Part shown: in pieces, positions 6,738-12,703 of the stretch
Position numbering within the stretch: the stretch's first letter is position 1
Layout of the letters: each line of letters starts with the position of its first letter
Origin: Anaerolineaceae bacterium
GTDB taxonomy: Bacteria > Chloroflexota > Anaerolineae > Anaerolineales > Anaerolineaceae
Assembly (NCBI GenBank): GCA_003524305.1
Contig: DQHW01000035.1
Location: forward strand, 4,880-17,582
Direction: 5' to 3'
DNA: 12,703 nucleotides
Notes under the pieces: model-generated
Database searches by the model: none
What the model was told of the DNA's origin: nothing
Seen by the model: only the letters and a program-made list of their open reading frames with translations
Position numbers and translations under genes: made by a program

Positions 6738-9482
6738 TTACTTTCTGTTCTTTATAGCAGCTTGTGCAGCGGCTAAACGGGCAACCGGCACACGGAACGG
6801 TGAGCAGGAAACGTAGTTGTTGCCGACTCTATGGCAGAATTCGATGGAAGCAGGATCACCACCGTGTTCGCCACAGATACCCACTTCAAGGTCAACACGT
6901 TGTGAACGGCCATCGTCAACAGCCATCTTCATCAATTTGCCAACACCTTCTTGATCAAGTGTCTGGAATGGATTCTTGGGGAGAATGCCTTCTTCAACAT
7001 ACTTCACCAGGAAGTTGCGCTCGGCATCATCACGGCTGTAACCAAAGGTCATTTGGGTCAGGTCGTTGGTACCGAAGGAGAAGAATTCAGCCACACCGGC
7101 GATTTCTGCAGCAGTCACTGCAGCGCGCGGGATTTCGATCATTGTGCCAAATTTGTATGGGAATTGGACTTTCTTTTCATCCATAACTGCTTTGGCAATG
7201 CGTTCCAACCTTGGCTGGATCCATTTGAGTTCATTAACATGACCGGTCAAAGGAATCATGACTTCAGGTTTCGCATGAACTCCGCGCAGTGTGCAGTCAG
7301 CAGCAGCTTCAAAGATCGCCCGAACTTGCATTTCAACGATCAAAGGCATTTCAACTGAAAGACGAACACCACGCAAGCCCATCATTGGATTGCTTTCGTG
7401 CAAACCGCGAATCGCCTCGAGCAGTGATTCTTTTTCGGCCAAGCCCTTGGTTTCGCCCTTCACACGCATGGTGATGACTTCTTCCAACAATTTTTCTTCA
7501 TCAGGCATGAATTCGTGCAGCGGAGGATCAATCAAGCGGATGATGACCGGATAGCCATCCATCGCTGTGAACAGACCGTCAAAGTCGGCACGCTGATATG
7601 GCAGCAATTGATCCAGGGCAGCTTTTTGGACATCATCTGACTTTGCCAGGATCATGCGTTGCACAATCGGCAAGCGGGTCGGTTCAAAGAACATGTGCTC
7701 AGTACGGCAAAGGCCGATACCGACAGCACCATACGAGCGGGCACGCTGTGCATCTTTGGGGTAATCTGCATTAGCCCAAACTTGCAAACCTCTGGTCGGC
7801 CAACCCTTTGGAGCCTGGCGAATACCCTCTGTGGCAGAAATTTCATCCGCCCAGGTGAGGATGGTTAGGAGATCTTTTTGTTCTTCGATCTTCGGATCGG
7901 TAAGACCTAATTTACCAACATAGACTTCGCCGGTTGTACCATCAAGAGAGATCCAATCGCCTTCATTAACAACGATATCGTTGACAGTCATTTTACGTTT
8001 GTCGAGATCAATCACCAGGTTGGCAGCAGCTACAACACAAGGAACACCAAATTGACGGGCAACCACTGCGGCGTGAGATGCAGCTCCACCTTCGCTGGTC
8101 AAGATACCTTTTGAAGCTAACATACCATGTACATCATCAGGTTTGGTGAAAGGACGTACCATGATGGTGTCTTGTTTTTGTTCTTTGGCCATCTTTTCAG
8201 TTAAATCAGCATCAAAATAAACCTGGCCAACCGCAGCACCCGGAGATGCGTTGACACCAGTGGTAAAGAAGCGGCCTTCTTTTTTAGCAGCAGGTTTACT
8301 GTCAAGCGTGAATTGCGGGTGAAGCAGGGTATCTACATCAGCAGGAGAAACACGACCAACAGCTTCTTCTTTGGTGATCAGTTTTTCTTCGACCATATCG
8401 ACTGCAACTTTGATTGCAGCAGCGGCTGTGCGTTTGCCATTACGGCATTGGAGCATCCAGAGGCGTCCGCGTTCAATGGTGAATTCAACATCCTGCAAGT
8501 CTTTGTAATGGAGTTCAAGTTTTTTGACGATTTCAAGGAATTGTTTGTTGGCTTCAGGAAGATCGCGGCCTAGGGTCTCGATTTTTTCTGTATTACGGAT
8601 GCCTGCAACCACATCTTCGCCTTGAGCGTTCAGCAGATAATCGCCGAACATGACGCGCTCACCGGTGGATGGGTTACGGGTAAATGCAACACCAGTACCT
8701 GAATCATTGCCCATATTACCAAACACCATGGTCACAATACAGACTGCGGTTCCCAAATCATCGGGGATGTTGGTGGCGCGACGGTAATCAATGGCACGTT
8801 TACCGTTCCAAGATTTGAACACGGCTTCTGTTGCCAGTTTTAATTGTTCAAGAGGTTCCTGTGGAAAATCAAAACCGATTTCTTTTTTGGTGATCGCTTT
8901 GAATGTTTCAACGAGCGTTTTCAAATCATCTGCGGTCAAATCGGTATCGACTTTTGCGCCTTTTGCTTTTTTAAGTTCATCGAGAGGCTCTTCATAAGCT
9001 TCGTCTGAAATTCCCAATACCACTGAACCAAACATTTGGATCAAACGTCGATAAGAATCATAGACAAAGCGTTCATTGCTGGTCAGCTTGACCATTCCTT
9101 TAGCGGTCTCATCGTTCAAACCGATATTGAGCACGGTATCCATCATGCCAGGCATGGAGAACTTTGCGCCAGATCGGCAGGATACTAGCAAAGGATTTTC
9201 AACACTGCCAAATTTTTTGCCGGATTCTTTTTCAGTTGCTTTCAATGCTTCAAGCATCTGATCCCACTGTCCTTCAGGGAATTTGTTCTCCACCTGATAG
9301 GCATTGCAGGCTTCTGTGGTGACGATGAATCCAGGAGGCACAGGTAAACCAATGCGGACCATTTCAGCCAGGTTGGCGCCTTTGCCACCGAGTAGACCGC
9401 GGACTTTGTCCCAGTCATTACCCACATATGTTTCAGCTTGTTTGATTTCGTTGAATAAGTAAACCCATTTCTTACCAGCCAT
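6738..9482 (-). CDS. ppdK: Pyruvate, phosphate dikinase
   Basis: Interconverts pyruvate, ATP and phosphate with PEP, AMP and pyrophosphate, linking glycolysis and gluconeogenesis in the cytosol. The 914 residues give a full-length enzyme. The N-terminal ATP-grasp region (~1-350) has GGKGANLAEM at 33-42, SCRSGAKFSMPGMMDT and NDSGTGVAFTRNPSTGE. The swivelling phosphohistidine domain has His470 in EGGAASHAAVVAR. The C-terminal PEP/pyruvate barrel has GIGLCRTEHMFFE, SFGTNDLTQMTFGYSRDD and GICGEHGGDPAS with catalytic Cys870, ending RVPVARLAAAQAAI. The start is the ATG at 9480-9482, with GGAGG (9489-9493) six bases upstream; an earlier in-frame ATG at 9510-9512 has no ribosome site and would add ten atypical residues. 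One oddity: the residue two before His470 is Ala468, where the family usually has Thr, the residue phosphorylated by plant PDRP-type regulators. The gene is monocistronic, between a strong terminator and a divergent receiver gene. Confidence 0.97.
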   Translation of the reverse strand: MAGKKWVYLFNEIKQAETYVGNDWDKVRGLLGGKGANLAEMVRIGLPVPPGFIVTTEACNAYQVENKFPEGQWDQMLEALKATEKESGKKFGSVENPLLVSCRSGAKFSMPGMMDTVLNIGLNDETAKGMVKLTSNERFVYDSYRRLIQMFGSVVLGISDEAYEEPLDELKKAKGAKVDTDLTADDLKTLVETFKAITKKEIGFDFPQEPLEQLKLATEAVFKSWNGKRAIDYRRATNIPDDLGTAVCIVTMVFGNMGNDSGTGVAFTRNPSTGERVMFGDYLLNAQGEDVVAGIRNTEKIETLGRDLPEANKQFLEIVKKLELHYKDLQDVEFTIERGRLWMLQCRNGKRTAAAAIKVAVDMVEEKLITKEEAVGRVSPADVDTLLHPQFTLDSKPAAKKEGRFFTTGVNASPGAAVGQVYFDADLTEKMAKEQKQDTIMVRPFTKPDDVHGMLASKGILTSEGGAASHAAVVARQFGVPCVVAAANLVIDLDKRKMTVNDIVVNEGDWISLDGTTGEVYVGKLGLTDPKIEEQKDLLTILTWADEISATEGIRQAPKGWPTRGLQVWANADYPKDAQRARSYGAVGIGLCRTEHMFFEPTRLPIVQRMILAKSDDVQKAALDQLLPYQRADFDGLFTAMDGYPVIIRLIDPPLHEFMPDEEKLLEEVITMRVKGETKGLAEKESLLEAIRGLHESNPMMGLRGVRLSVEMPLIVEMQVRAIFEAAADCTLRGVHAKPEVMIPLTGHVNELKWIQPRLERIAKAVMDEKKVQFPYKFGTMIEIPRAAVTAAEIAGVAEFFSFGTNDLTQMTFGYSRDDAERNFLVKYVEEGILPKNPFQTLDQEGVGKLMKMAVDDGRSQRVDLEVGICGEHGGDPASIEFCHRVGNNYVSCSPFRVPVARLAAAQAAIKNRK

Positions 9483-9548
9483 TTTTATCCTCCAGATAAA
9501 ATATAATTTCATCCACCGCCTTAGCGGAAAATTTACAGCAAATGTTGA

Positions 9549-9579
9549 ATTTTACCATGATTCTTTCCTGTTCATACAA
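9549..9579 (-). promoter_or_regulatory. Candidate promoter of ppdK
   Basis: On the minus strand TAAAAT (9549-9554) is preceded by TGG (9555-9557), forming an extended -10. TTGTAT (9574-9579) could serve as a -35 box but at a long 19-base spacing. RNA would begin near 9542, giving a leader of about 60 bases with a small hairpin at 9516-9527. The match is suggestive only. Confidence 0.4.
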
Positions 9580-9692
9580 CTTGTTTATTAAGCTTTTATT
9601 GTTAATTATTCACCCTTTTTGTTAATAAGTTGAAAGGTAATTTCACCCTCATTTGTCTGATAATAGAGTCAGAATTACTTTATGGAGATTTT

Positions 9693-10097
9693 ATGAAAAT
9701 ACTTGTCATTGATGATGATCCTGCAATGACCGACCTGCTCAAATTAATATTAGTATCGACTGATGCTGAGGTTTTCACTGCCAATTCAGGTGCTGAGGGA
9801 TTAAAAAAGATTAAAGAAATTTCCCCTTCAGTCGTGATTCTGGATCTTATGATGCCAGACATGGATGGATGGCAGATTACCACTGAAATACGAACTTTCA
9901 GTTCTGTTCCTGTCATGATACTTTCGGTTATTGATAATCCAGGTTTGGTTGCTCGCGCACTGGATGCCGGCGCTGATGATTATTTGATCAAACCTGCTCC
10001 AAGAAATGTCTTAATTGCACACATCAACAATCTTACCCGACGAAATCCTTTAGTAGATACAAACGCATCGACGCTTCATTTGATTGGTGCCGTTTAA
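9693..10097 (+). CDS. Stand-alone response-regulator receiver protein (CheY-like)
   Basis: A 134-residue protein made almost entirely of one receiver domain. Visible signatures are the acidic pocket Asp7-Asp8-Asp9 in LVIDDDP, the phosphoacceptor Asp51 in VILDLMMPDMDGW, the switch Ser78 in MILSV, and Lys100-Pro101 in DDYLIKP. Only about 20 residues follow the last helix, so there is no DNA-binding or enzymatic output domain. The ATG at 9693 has GGAG (9684-9687) five bases upstream; a TTG 63 bases earlier gives a non-homologous extension and is rejected. It should be phosphorylated by a histidine kinase and signal through protein contact. Neither kinase nor target is encoded nearby, so it is an orphan. 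It diverges from ppdK and ends one base from the convergent cca gene. The receiver-domain call is certain; the pathway is unknown. Confidence 0.93.
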   Translation: MKILVIDDDPAMTDLLKLILVSTDAEVFTANSGAEGLKKIKEISPSVVILDLMMPDMDGWQITTEIRTFSSVPVMILSVIDNPGLVARALDAGADDYLIKPAPRNVLIAHINNLTRRNPLVDTNASTLHLIGAV

Positions 10098-10098
10098 C

Positions 10099-11481
10099 TC
10101 ACCCTTTGATAAAACCTTTTTGCAATTGATTTTCCACCCAGGTCAACGCCTGGGTGCGGTTTTGTATTAAACCAATAGCCTGTTCTTCTCGCAATCCTTC
10201 AAGAAGCTGCCCAATGTGTGGACCTTGGGGGATATCAAAATCAAACATCAAATCCCTTCCTGTAATGAAAAGTTTGGGATTCACATATTCAGGATTTACA
10301 AACCAGGTCTCAACCAGTTTCTGGCAGAACGATAAAAGTTCAGTCGAGCGCTCATTAGCCCAAAGAGGTGACGGATCGCTGGCAGCTTCAACCAAAGTCA
10401 TTACTGCCACATCCAGACCAGCAATTCCTAAAGCCCGAAAATAATGGTAAAGAAATCTCCGATCAGGGTCTTTTCGAGAAGAGAATTGGTCAAGAATCCA
10501 ATGTCGATACCGAATAGAGACCACAATATGCTCTTGCTCTTCTCGTGACAGAGCAAGACCTTGAGCGGCTTCTAAACCTTTAACTTCATCAAGATCCCAC
10601 AATAGAGCCATCAGGTCATTTAATGCATGGATGGACCGTTCAGATTGATTGACCTGGCTGAACCGCTCACAAAGGTTTGGACTCATTTCTGAAAAAGATG
10701 TTTCAAAGGATTTTATTCGGAAACCTTTACTCCCCTCACCTGATAGTTCTGCTTTTAAACTTGAAACCAATTCGGTAAAAATTTTTAAACGTGTTATTGC
10801 ATGGTGCATGTCAGGTATGCCGCTCAAACAAACATGTTCAAGAATGTTAAACTGCGTGAAAAGTTCAAGTGCAGCCCAGGGTTCTTCGATTTCAAATATT
10901 TTGAAAAGTTCATCCCTTTTTCGTTCTTTTGAAACCAATGATAGTTTTTCTTTTTCAGCCATTAATAAGTTGATGGTTGATTGTTCGATTCGAAGGTGAT
11001 ATTTTACAGAGTAACGGATGGCACGGACAACCCGCAACGCATCATCCTTAAAGCTGGCGACTTTGCAAGGGCGCAGCCACTTTTGAAACAGGTCTTTTGA
11101 CCCATTAAGCGGATCTATAACTTCTGATGGACTATTTAGGTCAACGGCCATTGCATTGATGGTGAAATCACGTTCGAGAAGGTCATCCTTAAGGGTTTGT
11201 CCTCTCAACTGAGTGAAATCAAAAATCAGTCGTCCATTGTGTCCGTTTTTGGCAATTACCCTGCAGGCATTGCGCTCATCATCCAACATATAAAAAGCTC
11301 CAGAGAGCTTTTCAGCCAGTTTTCGACCTATGATTCGGGGATCTCCAGCGCAAACGAAATCCAGATCGTGATTGGGCATTGAGAGTAAAGCGTCTCTGAC
11401 GGCACCTCCCACCAGGTAAAGATGCTCGCCTGGCTGCATCAGAGAATGGACCACCTTAATTTCTTGCGGAAGTGTTATCAA
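10099..11481 (-). CDS. cca: tRNA nucleotidyltransferase / poly(A) polymerase family (class II, CCA-adding)
   Basis: A class II nucleotidyltransferase of 460 residues that most likely adds or repairs the CCA end of tRNAs. Motifs in order: YLVGGAVRDALL at 22-33, catalytic carboxylates Asp39 and Asp41 in HDLDF, ERDFTINAMA at 103-112, DPLNGSKDL at 123-131, DDALRVVRAIRYS at 146-158 (the nucleotide-selecting ExD/R-type segment, here with Asp in place of the usual first Glu), and KERKRDELFKI at 185-195. The C-terminal half is helical tRNA-binding sequence with no recognisable HD phosphohydrolase motif. The start is uncertain: TTG at 11479-11481 with AAGG seven bases upstream is used; ATG at 11437-11439 with AAGGTGG eleven bases upstream would shorten it by 14 residues and keep all motifs. 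It lies 9 bases after hpt and is probably cotranscribed. An A-adding or poly(A) role cannot be excluded from sequence. Confidence 0.88.
   Translation of the reverse strand: MITLPQEIKVVHSLMQPGEHLYLVGGAVRDALLSMPNHDLDFVCAGDPRIIGRKLAEKLSGAFYMLDDERNACRVIAKNGHNGRLIFDFTQLRGQTLKDDLLERDFTINAMAVDLNSPSEVIDPLNGSKDLFQKWLRPCKVASFKDDALRVVRAIRYSVKYHLRIEQSTINLLMAEKEKLSLVSKERKRDELFKIFEIEEPWAALELFTQFNILEHVCLSGIPDMHHAITRLKIFTELVSSLKAELSGEGSKGFRIKSFETSFSEMSPNLCERFSQVNQSERSIHALNDLMALLWDLDEVKGLEAAQGLALSREEQEHIVVSIRYRHWILDQFSSRKDPDRRFLYHYFRALGIAGLDVAVMTLVEAASDPSPLWANERSTELLSFCQKLVETWFVNPEYVNPKLFITGRDLMFDFDIPQGPHIGQLLEGLREEQAIGLIQNRTQALTWVENQLQKGFIKG
10135..10156 (+). terminator. Hairpin in the cca 3' end, possible terminator of the receiver gene
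   Basis: CACCCAGG (10135-10142) and CCTGGGTG (10149-10156) are perfect inverted repeats with a six-base loop, followed on the plus strand by CGG then TTTT. It lies about 37 bases past the receiver stop, inside the cca coding region. The three-base gap before a short T-run makes it a weak candidate, but no better one is present. Confidence 0.35.
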
Positions 11482-11490
11482 AGACCGGCC

Positions 11491-12051
11491 TTATTCAATC
11501 GCTTGATATTTATCCAGGTCTACCACCCCGATGAATGGCAGGTTTCTATAATAATCATCGATGTCAAGTCCATATCCAAAAACGAATTTATTGGGGATTG
11601 AGAACCCGGAGTATTTTACTGGTACAAATACTTCGCGGCGTTCTGCCTTATCCAGGAGTGTACAAACACATATACTGGCAGGTTTACGAGTCGATAGAAG
11701 TTCAAGAACTGCGGCAATGGTATAGCCGCTGTCAATAATATCTTCAACTAAAATCACATTGCGATCACGGATATCAATATTTAAATCAAGGGTAATCCGA
11801 ACATGGCCGCAGCTTTCACGATTGCCAACACCATAAGATGAAACCGCCATGAATTCAATGGCGTGTGGAATGGAAATCTGCCGCATAAGATCGGTCAGAA
11901 ACAGCACCCCACCGCGCAGGATGCATACTAACAATAAATTATCCTTTTCTACAAAATCCTTGCTGATCTCTGCGCCTATTTCTGCAATACGCGCCTGTAA
12001 TTTGTCTTCAGGGATTAATACTTCGCCAAGAAATTCTCGATAATCTCTCAT
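11491..12051 (-). CDS. hpt: Hypoxanthine(-guanine) phosphoribosyltransferase
   Basis: A type I phosphoribosyltransferase that joins hypoxanthine (and usually guanine) to PRPP, giving IMP or GMP in purine salvage. The 186 residues show the PRPP-side loop LRGGVLFLTDL at 45-55, the flexible-loop SSYG at 71-74, the signature VEDIIDSGYT at 102-111 with its acidic pair, LLDKAERR at 132-139, and the purine-binding tail FVFGYGLDIDDYYRNLP. Length and motifs fit bacterial Hpt closely. The ATG at 12049-12051 is preceded by GGAG about five bases upstream. An in-frame ATG at 12169-12171 lies inside tdk and would add 40 unrelated residues, so it is rejected. The gene is second in the tdk-hpt-cca operon, 19 bases after tdk. 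Fusion partners sometimes seen with Hpt, such as TilS, are absent. Confidence 0.95.
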   Translation of the reverse strand: MRDYREFLGEVLIPEDKLQARIAEIGAEISKDFVEKDNLLLVCILRGGVLFLTDLMRQISIPHAIEFMAVSSYGVGNRESCGHVRITLDLNIDIRDRNVILVEDIIDSGYTIAAVLELLSTRKPASICVCTLLDKAERREVFVPVKYSGFSIPNKFVFGYGLDIDDYYRNLPFIGVVDLDKYQAIE

Positions 12052-12070
12052 TCGGTCTCCAAAATTACGA

Positions 12071-12643
12071 TTAATTCCGCGGCACTTCATGGTGCAAACG
12101 GCAGCGCGCCTCATACATTTCTGAAGCGCCAACAATAATAATGGGATCATTGTAGCGGGCTGGTTTGCCATTCACCAATCTTTGTGACCTGCTGGCAGGC
12201 TCACCGCATACCATGCAAATTGCCTGAAGCTTCAAAACCTGTTCAGCATGCGCCATAATAACCGGCATGCTTCCAAAAGGCTCTGCCTTGAAATTCAGAT
12301 CAAGCCCAGCCACAATTACCCGAATTCCCTTTTCAGCCAAAGACTCTACAACATTGGCAATTTCATCATCAAAGAATTGGGCCTCGTCAATACCTACCAC
12401 AGTTGTATCTGGTTCCAATAATGGAATAATCTGGTTTGCTTTTTGCACAGGTGTAGCCGCAAAATCTGAACCGGCATGAGAAGTAACCTTTTCGACTCCA
12501 TATCGCAGGTCAATAACTGGTTTAAAAACCTGAACTTTTTGTTTTGCGATGGTCGCCCTGCGCAGACGTCTGATCAATTCATCCGTTTTGCCGCAAAACA
12601 TGGAACCACAGATCACTTCCACACTGCCAATATGATGGGGCAT
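12071..12643 (-). CDS. tdk: Thymidine kinase, type II (TK1-like)
   Basis: Phosphorylates thymidine (and often deoxyuridine) with ATP to feed dTTP synthesis from salvage. The 190 residues contain the P-loop GSMFCGKT at 13-20, the basic segment ELIRRLRRA, the Walker B and catalytic motif IDEAQFFDD with Glu87, GLDLNFKAEPFG at 113-124, and the lasso region with a structural zinc site: Cys143 and Cys146 (CMVC), then Cys181 and His184 (CRLH). The CCCH ligand set is like that of other bacterial members. The ATG at 12641-12643 has GGAGG six bases upstream. It is the first gene of a leftward operon with hpt and cca; promoter elements should lie in the last 60 bases of the window or beyond. Assignment is very secure. 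Confidence 0.96.
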   Translation of the reverse strand: MPHHIGSVEVICGSMFCGKTDELIRRLRRATIAKQKVQVFKPVIDLRYGVEKVTSHAGSDFAATPVQKANQIIPLLEPDTTVVGIDEAQFFDDEIANVVESLAEKGIRVIVAGLDLNFKAEPFGSMPVIMAHAEQVLKLQAICMVCGEPASRSQRLVNGKPARYNDPIIIVGASEMYEARCRLHHEVPRN

Positions 12644-12672
12644 GCCAAACCTCCAAAGAGATGATTACTAAC

Positions 12673-12701
12673 ATTCTACCTTATTCCGAGAGGGTTGCTG
12701 A
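12673..12701 (-). promoter_or_regulatory. Weak candidate promoter of the tdk operon
   Basis: On the minus strand TAGAAT (12673-12678) could be a -10 box, with TCAGCA (12696-12701) 17 bases upstream as a poor -35 match (three of six). RNA would begin about 22 bases before the tdk start. The window ends here, so a better promoter may lie outside. Confidence 0.25.
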
Positions 12702-12703
12702 TT

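Noticed and set aside
6764..9261. Several open frames of 60-140 codons on the plus strand opposite ppdK
   Set aside because: All are shadows of the strongly conserved ppdK coding sequence, with no motifs, no ribosome sites and no consistent order.
9483..9512. Earlier ATG extending PPDK by ten residues
   Set aside because: The added residues are not typical of the family, and the strong GGAGG lies between this ATG and the next one, at the right distance only for the start at 9482.
9609..9648. TTCACCC repeated 33 bases apart upstream of the receiver gene and again in the lipoprotein promoter spacer (4254-4260)
   Set aside because: A seven-base word is expected by chance one or two times in both strands of this window, and it also occurs in coding sequence, so operator function is not supported.
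12052..12171. Upstream ATG extending Hpt by 40 residues into tdk
   Set aside because: The extension is out-of-frame tdk sequence with no similarity to Hpt N-termini; the ATG at 12051 has its own GGAG and gives a normal-length protein.
12173..12220. Degenerate zinc site in thymidine kinase (Cys-Arg-Leu-His instead of Cys-x-x-Cys)
   Set aside because: A Cys/Cys/Cys/His ligand set is normal among bacterial type II thymidine kinases, so this is not an anomaly.

Overview
The window reads as ordinary chromosomal DNA from a free-living bacterium, most probably a member of the Chloroflexota (Anaerolineae-like). This placement is an inference. It rests on a short, Thermotoga/archaeal-type adenosylhomocysteinase, an adenosine kinase of the actinobacterial PfkB type, secreted proteins carrying Pro/Thr 'TPTPT' linkers, and a C39-like peptidase with an 'NLSCESRAA' active-site motif. 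No mobile element, phage gene, CRISPR array, tRNA or rRNA is visible. Gene density is high and no gene-free stretch exceeds about 210 bp.

Layout from left to right. (1) 1-678 (+) is the 3' part of a secreted C39-like cysteine peptidase, cut by the window edge and followed by a perfect 12-bp inverted repeat. (2) 788-4075 (-) is a tight operon, mtnA - adenosine kinase - ahcY, ending in an intrinsic terminator at 735-770. AhcY splits S-adenosylhomocysteine into homocysteine and adenosine, the kinase turns adenosine into AMP, and MtnA works on the sugar left from methylthioadenosine. The operon therefore recycles by-products of S-adenosylmethionine. Its leader holds a terminator-like hairpin just before the mtnA ribosome-binding site, which suggests attenuation. 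(3) 4282-6672 (+) is a divergently transcribed lipoprotein with TPR-like repeats and a C-terminal lytic transglycosylase domain. Its near-consensus promoter places the transcription start on the ATG, predicting a leaderless mRNA. (4) A strong bidirectional terminator at 6686-6720 separates it from convergent pyruvate, phosphate dikinase (6738-9482, -). (5) A stand-alone response-regulator receiver (9693-10097, +) diverges from ppdK and ends one base from the convergent cca gene. (6) 10099-12643 (-) is a second operon, tdk - hpt - cca: thymidine kinase, hypoxanthine phosphoribosyltransferase and a tRNA nucleotidyltransferase-family enzyme.

Adenosine kinase (AMP from adenosine), Hpt (IMP/GMP from bases) and Tdk (dTMP from thymidine) together give strong nucleotide salvage, while PPDK links pyruvate and PEP. 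I did not find an obviously new multi-gene system. The most interesting items are the candidate attenuator ahead of mtnA, the predicted leaderless lipoprotein mRNA, the missing regulatory threonine in PPDK, and the unusually tight convergence of the receiver gene with cca.
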